Position numbers and translations under genes: made by a program. The notes under the pieces are model-generated. The model saw only the letters and a list, made by a program, of their open reading frames with translations. It searched no databases and was not told where the DNA came from. A stretch of 64,000 nt of DNA from Clostridiales bacterium (GTDB lineage: Bacteria > Bacillota > Clostridia > Peptostreptococcales > Acidaminobacteraceae), in the NCBI GenBank assembly GCA_030446305.1, contig JASUSA010000008.1:1-64000 (forward strand), read 5' to 3'. Within the stretch, counting starts at the first letter, position 1, and each line of letters opens with the position of its first letter. Positions 19,565-30,041 of this stretch are shown in pieces.

Positions 19565-21097
19565 ATGCAATTTATTCAGGGACTCTTATTGGCGAGCTCG
19601 TCAATTCTATACATTTTTTTTGCATATTATTCATTTAGACATCGCGAAGTCCCCGGCGCGATGAGCTTGGGCTATCTTATGCTTGCCACTATGATCTGGT
19701 CAGTGGGCGCCTATTTTGAATTATTTGCGCCAACGATTGAACAAATGATCTTCTGGCGAAATGTACAGCAAATAGGTGTTTTCGGTGTGCCAATGCTCAC
19801 ACTGAGCTTCGCCATAAAATACACGCTGAATCAGCCGCTTACAAAGATTCATCGCTATCTCTTTGCTTTTCCGGCAGCGATCAATCTCTTAATCTTTACC
19901 AACGGCTACCATCATCTTATGCGAAGCGGCTATGATGTTGTCGAAAGCGCCTTTTTCGGCAAAGAACTAATCGTTCACGCCACAGCATTTGATACAATGC
20001 TAGTCGGTATCAATTTTGTCATCCCGCTGCTTGCCGTTGCGCTTTTTTTCGATTTTCGCCGAAAAATTGACGTGGCTTATAAACGTCAAGTGACCTTGAT
20101 TATGCTCAGTACGTTGTACACTTTTGTCGTTACGGCTTTAAAAATGTCTGTTTTTCCTACACTTGGCATCTATATCAGTATGTCGGTACTCTATATTCCC
20201 AGTGCCATCTTGTTTTTTTTGAGTCTCTTCCGGTTCAATTATTTTAATTTGACACCCATTGCCTACAACAAAGTATTCGATGTCATTCAGGAAGGCGTCG
20301 TCGTTATCAATAAGCGCATGCGAATCGTCGATATCAATCCATTTGCCGTTTCACTAATTGCCTCAGAGCACAAAATAGCAGTTGGTAAGGATATTAATAC
20401 CTGCTTGAAGGCCAGTTTTCAGTTCGAATTGTCAGCACTTACAGATCAGATGACGACGTATACGCTCACTTGCGGCGACAATCGCATTATTGATATGACC
20501 TATCATCCCATCATCGCCTCCGAAGACATCGTTGGCGCCGTCTTACTCTTAGCAGATGTTACTGGGCAAAAGGAATATGAGAAATTTTTAATCGAACGCG
20601 CATACCAAGATGGTTTAACCGGACTTTTAAACCGCTTTGGCCTCAATTATTTCCATACCAAGCACGAAGGTTACGCGTCATTAATTGTTTGTGTGCTCGA
20701 CCTCGATCATTTTAAATCCATTAACGATCAGTACGGTCATTTAAATGGCGACACCGTGCTCATTCAATTTTCTGATATACTTCGCGAAACGTTTGCCGAT
20801 CACTGTGAGACCGCGCGGATAGGCGGCGAAGAATTCGCACTCTATCTTTACGACCAGACGATTGAAACGGCTTATCATCGCATCGATGCATTTCGAAAAC
20901 GCATTGAGAAACATGTCGTTTTAACAGAAGACGACAATGCCATTCATTTTACAGTCAGTATTGGCATGAGTATTTCTGAAACTGCTGACGAATCATTAAA
21001 ATTAATTACCGCACGTGCCGATGAAGCGCTTTATGCCGCAAAAAATGCCAACCGCAACCGCGTGATGATCTATGAAACCAATATTGCCAACCATTGA
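19565..21097 (+). CDS. Membrane diguanylate cyclase: N-terminal multi-TM sensor + PAS + GGDEF
   Basis: About 7 N-terminal TM segments; PAS-like region; DGLTGLLNRFG...DLDHFKSINDQYGHLNGD...ARIGGEEFALYL. Confidence 0.92.
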   Translation: MQFIQGLLLASSSILYIFFAYYSFRHREVPGAMSLGYLMLATMIWSVGAYFELFAPTIEQMIFWRNVQQIGVFGVPMLTLSFAIKYTLNQPLTKIHRYLFAFPAAINLLIFTNGYHHLMRSGYDVVESAFFGKELIVHATAFDTMLVGINFVIPLLAVALFFDFRRKIDVAYKRQVTLIMLSTLYTFVVTALKMSVFPTLGIYISMSVLYIPSAILFFLSLFRFNYFNLTPIAYNKVFDVIQEGVVVINKRMRIVDINPFAVSLIASEHKIAVGKDINTCLKASFQFELSALTDQMTTYTLTCGDNRIIDMTYHPIIASEDIVGAVLLLADVTGQKEYEKFLIERAYQDGLTGLLNRFGLNYFHTKHEGYASLIVCVLDLDHFKSINDQYGHLNGDTVLIQFSDILRETFADHCETARIGGEEFALYLYDQTIETAYHRIDAFRKRIEKHVVLTEDDNAIHFTVSIGMSISETADESLKLITARADEALYAAKNANRNRVMIYETNIANH

Positions 21098-21135
21098 CAC
21101 AAATCATTTCCTACCCCATAAGAAGCGAGGTATAG

Positions 21136-22464
21136 ATGGATTCAACTATTTCAAACAAAAGCGCCTTTGGACGCTTTAAATTTATTATCATTACGCTTTT
21201 AGGCCTCATTATGTTCCTATATAAATGGCCACAGCTTGATCAGACACTGTTTCTCTTTGTTATATCGACGACGCAGTCGTTAACACAACCAATCATCAAG
21301 CATATTTTAGCACTTTTTTTGCTGGTTAACGGTATTGGCGCATTGCTCGTCAGCGGTTTTCAATCAGCTTTTTTTGATCGCCATCCTATTTTCAAACGTG
21401 CTTTTACCTGTTCTAAAACGCGTTTAGCCGTTAATATAATGGCGCCCTTAATTGTTCTCAGCAGCTTTGTTCCGCAATTCACATACCTCAATGACCTCAG
21501 TGCAGATGTTGTCACGATGTGCACAACGGTCTTTGTCTTTCTCACGGTTTCAAAACTCCTGCTTCCATTGGTCAGTGAATTTGGCCTAGCAGAGTTTATC
21601 GAAGCGTATTTGACGCCATTGATGCGCCCTGTTTTTAAATTGCCGGGCGCTGCTGTCATGCCAATTTTAACCTCTTCGTTTGTCAGTGTTACGGTTGCCA
21701 TCATGCTCTTAACCGATCAGTTTTATAAGGGATACTATACGCGCCGCGAATCCCTATTCATTACAACTTGCCTGACACTTCCCGCGATGCCCGTCACCAT
21801 ACTCCTTTGTGACCTTGACGGCCTTTCATCGCACTGGGGGTTATTTTACCTATTAATCGTCCTGATTGCCCTGCTGCTCAGCATACTGCTCATTAGAATA
21901 CCGCCCTTGTCATCGAAGGACAACGGCTATTACACGGCAAAACCGGATAGCATTCCCAACCCAAGCCATATGCAAGCCGGCACATTAAAAAACGCATTGG
22001 ACAATGCCGCCGCAAAAGCACTTGCCCCACATGATACGCCGCTTAAAAATCTTCGCGACGTATTGCTGAACATGACCTCTTTTATGCCCTTTATCGTCGT
22101 CATCGGTACGTTTTCCATGTTTCTTATCTATAAAACACCACTAATCGCATGGTTAACCAAGCCATATGCACTTTATATGGGATTGTTCGGCATTCAAGAG
22201 GCACATACGATTGCACCTGCACTTTTCTTAAATACGGTCGATGTGATCTTGCCGCCGGTGGTTTTAAAAAACATTGCTTCAGAGACCGCACGCTTTACGG
22301 CTCAGCTCATCTTTATGACGCAAATGACGTATATGGCACCTTTTCTGCTGACCATTGGTATTGATACATTGACAAAACCGCTTGAAATTTTTAAAATTGC
22401 CATCATTAGAATTATTTTACTCGTCCCCATGGCGGCGCTTACCGTATACTTCTTCTTCCATTAA
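21136..22464 (+). CDS. YjiH-family nucleoside-recognition (Gate) domain membrane protein
   Basis: GFQSAFFDRHPIFKRAF, LPGAAVMPILTSSFVSVTVAIMLLTDQFYKGYYTRRESLFITTCL; multi-TM Gate pattern. Confidence 0.75.
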   Translation: MDSTISNKSAFGRFKFIIITLLGLIMFLYKWPQLDQTLFLFVISTTQSLTQPIIKHILALFLLVNGIGALLVSGFQSAFFDRHPIFKRAFTCSKTRLAVNIMAPLIVLSSFVPQFTYLNDLSADVVTMCTTVFVFLTVSKLLLPLVSEFGLAEFIEAYLTPLMRPVFKLPGAAVMPILTSSFVSVTVAIMLLTDQFYKGYYTRRESLFITTCLTLPAMPVTILLCDLDGLSSHWGLFYLLIVLIALLLSILLIRIPPLSSKDNGYYTAKPDSIPNPSHMQAGTLKNALDNAAAKALAPHDTPLKNLRDVLLNMTSFMPFIVVIGTFSMFLIYKTPLIAWLTKPYALYMGLFGIQEAHTIAPALFLNTVDVILPPVVLKNIASETARFTAQLIFMTQMTYMAPFLLTIGIDTLTKPLEIFKIAIIRIILLVPMAALTVYFFFH

Positions 22465-22516
22465 TATGCATTTGCATCTGCAAGCAGCTATCTAGGCCTA
22501 TTGAATTGTTCACATC

Positions 22517-22552
22517 AAAAAACCGAGCATCATCTGGATGACTCGGTTTTTA
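22517..22552. terminator. Bidirectional terminator
   Basis: AAAAAACCGAGcatCATCtgGATGactCGGTTTTTA. Confidence 0.9.
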
Positions 22553-22598
22553 TTTGTATATGCAGTGGTACTGTCTGTCTATTTCTGATAACTAAGGC

Positions 22599-24611
22599 TT
22601 ATGAATTGCCGTCCGTTTGTCCCTTCAGCACTTTTTCAATAAATACACGTGTGAGTTCCGGATCAAACTGAGAGCCCGCACATCGCATCAGTTCGTCAAT
22701 CGCCGCTTCACGCGACAGCGCCTTGCGAAAAGCGCGATCATTCGTCATGGCATCGTATGCATCTGCAATGGCAATGATTCGAGCATTCAACGGAATCTCT
22801 AAACCCTTTAGGCCACTTGGATACCCCTTGCCATCCCAAAACTCATGGTGTGCACGTACATATTCGGCAATACTGTAAAACTCCTTTGATGTATTTAACA
22901 ATCGATAACCCGTTTCCGGATGCTGTTTAATTTGACTCCAGTCTGTCAGTGTCAAAGCGCCTTTCTTATTTAAAAGGGCTTCATCAATTGCAATTTTACC
23001 GATATCGTGCAGTTCACCGGCAACTTTGAGCTTCTGACATTCGCCTTCCGAAAAGCCGAGAACGCGGCCAAGCTGTACGCAGCTCTCGCCGACGCGCTGC
23101 GAATGCGCCTCTTCCTCAGTACTCTTCATTGCCAGTGCGGATGAGATCGACTTAATAATATCATTGCGCTTGCTCCCACCATAGTATATCTTGCTTTGGT
23201 ACATGCGATCTTCTGCCTGTTTAAGGCATTCAAAGATATCCTGATCCTGATTTTTCTTGATATCCCATCCAAATGATACTGATATTTCAATGCCCATAAT
23301 TTGTTCATGCCTGAATGCCTGTGTCACTTGTTTTGTATAATGATTGATAAAGAGCTGTTCTGTCCTGGGCATCATTATGACAAATTCGTCGCCGCCAATT
23401 CTGGAAATAACATCATCTGTACGCTTATAACGCGAAAGTGTATTGGCAACCTTCGTAATCAATTCATCCCCGGCCCGATGGCCAAAGGCATCGTTGACAA
23501 TTTTTAGGCCATTGACGTCAATAAAGAGAATTGCCAGCGGCCATGCACTTTTAATATCGAGTTTGCGAAGCATATCTTCAAAATACCTGCGATTGTACAA
23601 GCCAGAGAGCTGATCGTGGTAACTGAGGTATTCAATCTCACGCTGTTTTTCCTGCTTGTAACGATGATCTCTGAAGACAATGACCACACCTGAAAGCTTA
23701 CCGTTTTCATCAAAGATTGGCGATGCCGTATCTTCAATTACTATTTTTTCACCCGCTTTTGTCAGCATTACCGTGTGGTTGGCTAAATGCAATACCTTCT
23801 GACTCTTGATGACCAGATCGACGGGACTTTCAAGCACTTCATGCGTCAATTCACTTTGAAGCACGATGTACTGATTAAACGGCTTGCCGATAATTTCATC
23901 CATCAGCCACCCTGACAATTGTACGGCAACAGGATTCATAAAAGTAATCAATCCCAGCGAATCCGTTGTAATCACGCCGTCGCCAATTGCATTGAGTGTA
24001 AAATAAAACTGATTTTCAGTACGGTAAAGTGTTTCATACTGCCGTTTCATAAACGCCAAACGTTCATTGATGAGATAATGTACTGCCAATACTGTAATCA
24101 TAAAGACGAACATCGTGAGCACCAGTCCAATTTCAAAAACCCAATTGGTGGTAAAAGGCTGCTTAAATCGCGCCACATAAACATACAGCAATATTGTCGC
24201 AAAGATAAACCCCAACAGCATATCCCGTCGCGCATAGAATAAACTCATCACCAAAAAAGTAGCTGCCATACACCAAATCACAGGTCCAATATAATCGTAA
24301 AAAGCAGCCCCCATATATATTAGCAGTCCCGAATAAACGATCATGCTCATGATCCGTCTCAACTGCTCTTCTTTGATTTTCAACAGGCCAATTTCCAATA
24401 CGCCAAATGTCAAAAGCATTAGACTTTCAAAGGCCACAAATATTTGCGGCTCATTTAAAATCAATACCCTTACAGTATAATTAGCAATTGCACCCACTGA
24501 AAGTGATGACAAAATAACAAAAGAAATCAGCGCCTGTTCCAGTCGCTGACGATTATCCTCACCACGATAGCGTCCCAAATCCTTCATAAATGCTGTTATT
24601 TTCTGAAACAT
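22599..24611 (-). CDS. Membrane sensor with PAS, GGDEF and HD-GYP domains
   Basis: YHDQLSGLYNRRYFEDML, SRIGGDEFVIMM; HD-GYP: GELHDIGKIAID, RAHHEFWDGKGYPSGLKG; start 24611 has RBS GGGGAGAAAG. Confidence 0.93.
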   Translation of the reverse strand: MFQKITAFMKDLGRYRGEDNRQRLEQALISFVILSSLSVGAIANYTVRVLILNEPQIFVAFESLMLLTFGVLEIGLLKIKEEQLRRIMSMIVYSGLLIYMGAAFYDYIGPVIWCMAATFLVMSLFYARRDMLLGFIFATILLYVYVARFKQPFTTNWVFEIGLVLTMFVFMITVLAVHYLINERLAFMKRQYETLYRTENQFYFTLNAIGDGVITTDSLGLITFMNPVAVQLSGWLMDEIIGKPFNQYIVLQSELTHEVLESPVDLVIKSQKVLHLANHTVMLTKAGEKIVIEDTASPIFDENGKLSGVVIVFRDHRYKQEKQREIEYLSYHDQLSGLYNRRYFEDMLRKLDIKSAWPLAILFIDVNGLKIVNDAFGHRAGDELITKVANTLSRYKRTDDVISRIGGDEFVIMMPRTEQLFINHYTKQVTQAFRHEQIMGIEISVSFGWDIKKNQDQDIFECLKQAEDRMYQSKIYYGGSKRNDIIKSISSALAMKSTEEEAHSQRVGESCVQLGRVLGFSEGECQKLKVAGELHDIGKIAIDEALLNKKGALTLTDWSQIKQHPETGYRLLNTSKEFYSIAEYVRAHHEFWDGKGYPSGLKGLEIPLNARIIAIADAYDAMTNDRAFRKALSREAAIDELMRCAGSQFDPELTRVFIEKVLKGQTDGNS

Positions 24612-24894
24612 TGATAACTTTCTCCCCGATATGAGCATCCATAATACTATTTACACCTGAATTATACCACAATTGCCGTTAAGCGTAAGTGCAAATTCAC
24701 AACCCGCTTCACATTTTAGGATTGACATGATCCATTATCCATCATACAATATAGTTAAAATAATAACAATCTTGTCCTGAGGTTATTTTCCTAAGGATCG
24801 GATCATATTTTTTGCAACCCTACTGTCATGAATTTATTCAGGTCAGAATGTGTTTATTTTTTATGCAAAAAATGATGGGAAGGAGCAGCTCGTC

Positions 24895-26460
24895 ATGAAC
24901 ACCAATAAAACAAGGTCGGCCTTCACGGGGCAGATAAAATCTGAGCGATGCAAAATGCAAAAGGATGAGTTAAACGCGAATCAACAACCCAGCAGTCATA
25001 TTATAAGTCCCCTAGATGAGACAAATGCATCATACCGTTCAGAAACAGATGCACTCGGTGACGCCAGCCTGCCTTCAAATGCACTTTACGGCATTCACAC
25101 ACATCGTGCAAGAGGCAATTTCAACCTTGATGAACGCACCGTTTCACCTAGTCTCATTTATGCTGTCCTTCAAGTTAAAAAGGCCTGTGCAGAAGCGAAT
25201 ATTGACACGGGCGATCTGTCGCCTGATCTTGGCGAAGCCATTATTGCCGCTGCAGATGCCGCACTTGCCGTCCTTGATAAAACCATTGCAAAATTACCGC
25301 TATCCACTGATGAACAGGCTACCTTCGATGCACTGCAAACACCGGCCCTTCAAGGTGGTGCAGGCACTTCAGTCAATATGAATGTCAACGAAGTTATCGC
25401 CAATCTCGCACTGGTAAAACTCGGCAAAAAAGCAGGCGACTACGACAGCCTGCATCCGATTAATCACGTTAATATGAGCCAATCTACCAATGACGTCTAT
25501 CCCACCGCGCTGAAAATTGCCTTGATCCGCAAGGTGCGTAAACTCTCAGATACATTGGCGCAGCTACAAAGCGCGCTGCAGCGACTCGAAACACAGCATG
25601 CCAATGTCATCAAACTTGGCCGAACGCAATTAATGGATGCCGTTCCCATTACATTCGGACAAGTTTTTGGCGCCTATGCACGCGCCATTAGCCGCGACCG
25701 CTGGCGCATCTATAAAGCCGAAGAACGTCTGAGAGAAGTTAACCTAGGCGGCACCGCTGTCGGTACCGGCCTCAACGCCTCACTTGACTTTATCTACCTT
25801 GTCACAGAACGTTTGCAGCACATTACCGGCCTTGGCATTGCACGTGCCGACCTCTTGGTCGACGCCACGCAAAATGCAGATGTCTACGTTGAAGTCTCTG
25901 GACTTTTAAAAGCACTTGCCACTAATTTAATGAAAATCGCCAACGATCTACGGCTCATGAATGCCGGCCCCCGAGGCGGTTTTGCCGAAATCACGCTGGC
26001 GGCACATCAAGCGGGTTCATCCATTATGCCGGGGAAGGTCAATCCGGTTCTCTGTGAAATGGTCAACCAAGTCTGCTTCCGCGTCTTTGGTGCAGATGTT
26101 GCCATAACCGCTGCTGCAGCAGGCGGACAGTTTGAACTCAATCCATTTTTGCCGCTCATTGGCGACGAGCTTTTTACCGCGTTTGATCTGCTGGAGGCTT
26201 CTGTTGAAAAGTTCACATCCGGTGTTATTGAAACGCTTACCGTCAATCGCGCACACTGTCAGGAAACAGTCGCCAAATCGACATCGCTTGCGGCTGCTTT
26301 TATCGACGTCCTCGGCTATGATGAAGCCAGCACAATTGCCAAACGCGCTCACGCGTCCGGTGCGGATATCCGAACAGTCCTTCGAAACGAAACACTTTTA
26401 TCTGATGAAGCGATTGATGAACGGCTTACCGTGCAAAATTTAACGCATCCAAAGCGTTAA
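24895..26460 (+). CDS. Aspartate ammonia-lyase / class II fumarase family (hydrogenase-maturation-associated aspartase)
   Basis: ALYGIHTHRARGNF, NHVNMSQSTNDVYPTALK, GSSIMPGKVNPVLCEMVNQV; followed by hydF and a TM1266-family gene; RBS AAGGAG before ATG 24895. Confidence 0.88.
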   Translation: MNTNKTRSAFTGQIKSERCKMQKDELNANQQPSSHIISPLDETNASYRSETDALGDASLPSNALYGIHTHRARGNFNLDERTVSPSLIYAVLQVKKACAEANIDTGDLSPDLGEAIIAAADAALAVLDKTIAKLPLSTDEQATFDALQTPALQGGAGTSVNMNVNEVIANLALVKLGKKAGDYDSLHPINHVNMSQSTNDVYPTALKIALIRKVRKLSDTLAQLQSALQRLETQHANVIKLGRTQLMDAVPITFGQVFGAYARAISRDRWRIYKAEERLREVNLGGTAVGTGLNASLDFIYLVTERLQHITGLGIARADLLVDATQNADVYVEVSGLLKALATNLMKIANDLRLMNAGPRGGFAEITLAAHQAGSSIMPGKVNPVLCEMVNQVCFRVFGADVAITAAAAGGQFELNPFLPLIGDELFTAFDLLEASVEKFTSGVIETLTVNRAHCQETVAKSTSLAAAFIDVLGYDEASTIAKRAHASGADIRTVLRNETLLSDEAIDERLTVQNLTHPKR

Positions 26461-26578
26461 AGCTTTTAATACCACTGTAAAATACACCCTCAATCGCTAA
26501 GTTTTCAGCCAGAAAAGATCGAACAGAAAAAGCAAACAACAAGCTCAATCGCAAGCTCTCTCACAGAAAGGATCGCTT

Positions 26579-27835
26579 ATGAATCAAACACCTCAAGGCA
26601 ATCGCATTCACATCGCTTTTTTCGGCAAGACGAATGCCGGCAAATCTTCTCTAATCAATGCCATTACTGAACAAAATATCGCACTTGTATCGGCGATATC
26701 CGGAACGACGACAGATCCCGTCTATAAGGCAATGGAAATATTGCCGCTTGGCCCCGTCATGATGATCGACACAGCCGGTCTCAATGATGGTACAGTATTG
26801 GGGACACTGCGTGAACAGAAGACACTTGACGTTCTCAACAAAACCGACTGTGCACTCATCGTTTTCGATGCAACAGAAGTAGATTCTTCGTTTGCTTTTG
26901 AAAAATCACTTGTCGAGACAATCAAACAAAAGAAACTGCCACTTATCGGCATCTTCAATAAAACGGATCAGCTGACGGCGCAAACACCCGAAACAATTGC
27001 TCAATACTGCGAAGCGCTTTCTAAAGACTTTGACATGCCATTTATTCCCGTATCCGCTGAAACAGGTATGGGCATTGATCGCGTTAAAAAGCAGTTGGCT
27101 TCTTTAATGCCGCACGATGAAGATCGGTTTAAGATTGTAGGCGACCTCATTCATCCGGGAGACTTCGTCGTACTTGTGACGCCCATAGACAAAGCCGCGC
27201 CAAAGGGACGGCTCATTTTACCGCAACAGCAGACGATTCGAGACATTCTCGAAAGCGACGCCATTGCCATCGTCACCAAAGAACACGAACTGCGCGAGAC
27301 GCTCTCGTCTCTCGGCAAAAAACCATCACTGGTGATCACCGATTCTCAGGCATTTTTAAAAGTCGGCGCCGATACGCCAAAGGACATCCCCATGACATCA
27401 TTTTCAATTCTATTTGCACGTTATAAAGGCGACTTAAACAGTCTCGTCGCCGGAGCCGCTGCAATTCGTCATCTCCAAGACGGCGACAAAGTGCTCATCG
27501 CTGAAGGCTGTACACATCATAAGCAGTCTGATGATATCGGCACAGTTAAAATTCCAAGATGGATTCGCCAACTGACCGGCAAGGACATTATCTTTGAGCA
27601 CACATCGGGCGTTTCTTTTACGGATGATTTAAAAGCTTACAAACTCGTCGTCCACTGTGGCGGCTGTATGCTCAATCAGCGTGCAATGCAGCATCGCATT
27701 GACACGGCTGTCAAATATCAAGTGCCCATTGTCAACTACGGCGTCCTCATCGCCTATGTACACGGTATTCTCGATCGTGCACTGGAACCTTTTCCAATGG
27801 CAAAGCGCACATGGGATAAATCAAAGGAGGTATAA
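26579..27835 (+). CDS. hydF: [FeFe]-hydrogenase H-cluster maturation GTPase HydF
   Basis: GKTNAGKSSLINAI, SGTTTDPVYKAMEILPLGPVMMIDTAGLNDG; C-terminal HTSGVSFTDDLKAYKLVVHCGGCMLNQRAMQ. Confidence 0.95.
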   Translation: MNQTPQGNRIHIAFFGKTNAGKSSLINAITEQNIALVSAISGTTTDPVYKAMEILPLGPVMMIDTAGLNDGTVLGTLREQKTLDVLNKTDCALIVFDATEVDSSFAFEKSLVETIKQKKLPLIGIFNKTDQLTAQTPETIAQYCEALSKDFDMPFIPVSAETGMGIDRVKKQLASLMPHDEDRFKIVGDLIHPGDFVVLVTPIDKAAPKGRLILPQQQTIRDILESDAIAIVTKEHELRETLSSLGKKPSLVITDSQAFLKVGADTPKDIPMTSFSILFARYKGDLNSLVAGAAAIRHLQDGDKVLIAEGCTHHKQSDDIGTVKIPRWIRQLTGKDIIFEHTSGVSFTDDLKAYKLVVHCGGCMLNQRAMQHRIDTAVKYQVPIVNYGVLIAYVHGILDRALEPFPMAKRTWDKSKEV

Positions 27836-27837
27836 CA

Positions 27838-28101
27838 ATGGAACATCGCATTGGTATTATCAGCATCATTATCGAAAATGCATCACAAATCGACCGCGTT
27901 AATCACTTACTGACAGAACATGCATCCATTATTGCCGGACGAATGGGACTCCCCAATCCGAACGGGCGCAAAATAAACGTCATTGCCATTATTGTTGACG
28001 GCACAAACGATGACATCGGCAACCTCTCGGGCAAACTCGGCCGTTTAGAAGGCGTTAATGTTAAGTCTGCCGTTTCAAAACAAAGTTACCCTGCGCTATA
28101 A
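27838..28101 (+). CDS. TM1266-family putative iron-only hydrogenase system regulator
   Basis: EHRIGIISIIIENASQIDRVNHLLTEHASIIAGRMGLP...INVIAIIVDGTNDDIGNLSGKLGRLEGVNVKSAVSK; directly after hydF. Confidence 0.88.
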   Translation: MEHRIGIISIIIENASQIDRVNHLLTEHASIIAGRMGLPNPNGRKINVIAIIVDGTNDDIGNLSGKLGRLEGVNVKSAVSKQSYPAL

Positions 28102-28217
28102 ATCCATTCTCGGCTCAATGCCAACGGTTTTGCAACATTTCTGTTTTTACGGCAATGACACACGCATACGGCAGCTTTGGTACAGCTTCAATGCTAAGGT
28201 TATATTAAATGCGCTTT

Positions 28218-28259
28218 AAAAAAGGACGATTCCACGCTATCGATGGAATTGTCCTTTTC
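28218..28259 (+). terminator. Intrinsic terminator of the aspA-hydF operon
   Basis: AAAGGACgATTCCAcgctatcgaTGGAATtGTCCTTTT. Confidence 0.88.
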
Positions 28260-28288
28260 TGATGTATTTAACATTGTTCTCATGCAAG

Positions 28289-28334
28289 TTTCAAAGATGC
28301 TTTCATGATGGTTTCATGATGCTTTCAAAGATGG
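28289..28334. repeat. Degenerate tandem repeat, 11-12 bp unit TTTCATGATGS / TTTCAAAGATGS, 4 copies
   Basis: TTTCAAAGATGC-TTTCATGATGG-TTTCATGATGC-TTTCAAAGATGG. Confidence 0.88.
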
Positions 28335-28344
28335 TTTCACACTG

Positions 28345-29676
28345 TCATTCACACGCTGAGCGCTTTGCTTCATACTGTCTTAACAACTTAATAAAAGCTT
28401 CCGGCACTTGAGCCAACTTATCAGGTGTTTCGACATACGATATTCTAAACTGTGTACTGCCTGGATTTGCTTCGCCTTCAGCAATATCGTAAAAGCCGTT
28501 CATAGGCGCAGCGAGCAGTGTCGTCATCACGCCGTCAATTTCAACGGCGCCCTCACTGGCACAATACTGTACAAATGCTCTGCCGTCAAAACCAGGCGCT
28601 ACGATATTCCTGACGTCAATGACAGAATAAATAGAGGCATCTGGGCTCGATACGATGAGCTTCGGTTCCATTGCCTTAAGTTCATTGTAAACCTTGACAA
28701 TTTCACCGCCGTAATATGCCCGCATTTCCTTGCACCAACTGGTGATTTGCGCTTTGCTCTCATGTGCCAGCGCACCGAAAATATATTGGCCAATGGCATT
28801 GGCACACAGATTTGCCGTATATTCAGCAACACTTCTGTCATGAAACAGCGCATTATCAGTAATCACGGCGCCGATGCGGAGACCACAGGCATTCCAGACC
28901 TTTGAAGCCGTTTCAATGCTGATTCTTCGTCCTTTGATTCCCGGGACACGCGCTTCCGAAAGCCCCCAAATGCTAACGAGTGGCTTTGAATCATCGTAGT
29001 AAAGTTCTCTATATGCTTCATCGCTAATCATCCACATATTGTACTTGACACAAAGTTTAGCAAGTGCCTCCAACATATCATAATCATAGAGCTGACCAGT
29101 TGGATTGTCATACGGAATCACCAGCAACGCCCCCGGTTGATATTTTACAATTGTCGCTTCAATCGCTTCCATATTCGGCAGATTAAACTTACCGTCTTCT
29201 TCCAGCGTTCGCTTGACTGTCACCGTCTTTCTTCCCATTCGCTCTGAAAATGAAATATAATTCGTATAGGCAGGATCAATCATCATCAAGGGTTTTTCAT
29301 CCGTTGCCGGTTCACCGCATACACCGACGATGACGAGTTCCATTCCGGCCGAACCGCCGTCAGTCACTTGAATAAACAAATCATCTGTGTCAAAACCTTC
29401 ACACTGCAGAATATTTTTAAAAGCATCTTGACACTCTGTCGTACCAGCTGTTGTCGTATAGCGAATCGCACCGTTTTCAAAAGGACTGCCGGCGGCACCC
29501 AGATTAAAAAGTCGTTTTTGCATTGCCGGATTCGTCGGTAGTGATACATTGCCGATTCCGACGTTGATAACCGACGCTGGTTTTACTTCCCGCGCTTCAT
29601 ACTTCATTTGCGCCACGCGCACAGCAGAGGGTTTTCTTGATTCAAAGTGTTTTGATACCGTTGGTTTATTCATCAT
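28345..29676 (-). CDS. PLP-dependent aminotransferase (class I/II)
   Basis: SVINVGIGNVSLPTNPAMQKRL, VIPYDNPTGQLYDYD, ISDEAYRELYYDD, ISIETASKVWNACGLRIGAV; start ATG 29676 with AAGGAGATG. Confidence 0.9.
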   Translation of the reverse strand: MMNKPTVSKHFESRKPSAVRVAQMKYEAREVKPASVINVGIGNVSLPTNPAMQKRLFNLGAAGSPFENGAIRYTTTAGTTECQDAFKNILQCEGFDTDDLFIQVTDGGSAGMELVIVGVCGEPATDEKPLMMIDPAYTNYISFSERMGRKTVTVKRTLEEDGKFNLPNMEAIEATIVKYQPGALLVIPYDNPTGQLYDYDMLEALAKLCVKYNMWMISDEAYRELYYDDSKPLVSIWGLSEARVPGIKGRRISIETASKVWNACGLRIGAVITDNALFHDRSVAEYTANLCANAIGQYIFGALAHESKAQITSWCKEMRAYYGGEIVKVYNELKAMEPKLIVSSPDASIYSVIDVRNIVAPGFDGRAFVQYCASEGAVEIDGVMTTLLAAPMNGFYDIAEGEANPGSTQFRISYVETPDKLAQVPEAFIKLLRQYEAKRSACE

Positions 29677-30041
29677 ACATCTCCTTAACATGGCTATTCA
29701 TATTAGGTTCATGAAAGCTCCCCAAGTATTAATCAATATCACAAAATCTCAAAATATGTGTTTTCATACAAACACGCAGCTTCTTCATGCATAATTAATT
29801 AATATTCCTTAACTTATATGCATATTAAAGAAGTAATTATATTAATCTCATGCATATTTATACTGCCATTCTTATTACATCCCTATTATAACCAGAAACC
29901 GCCGCCTTGTAAAACATTCTTTTTCAAAAAAAAAGATAAGCTTTCTCTATTTTTAATAAGAGCCGCTTATCACCTTATCGTCTATGCTTTTTCGTTATCA
30001 TAAATCGTCAACACGATTGCCGCTCGAAATATGACAATTTA

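Noticed and set aside
25016-26443. Extra-frame ORFs (121, 103 aa) inside the aspartase gene
   Set aside because: Alternative-frame artefacts within a well-supported CDS.
29818-30003. 61-aa ORF in the AT-rich intergenic region
   Set aside because: No convincing SD, AT-rich composition and no domain; probably non-coding.
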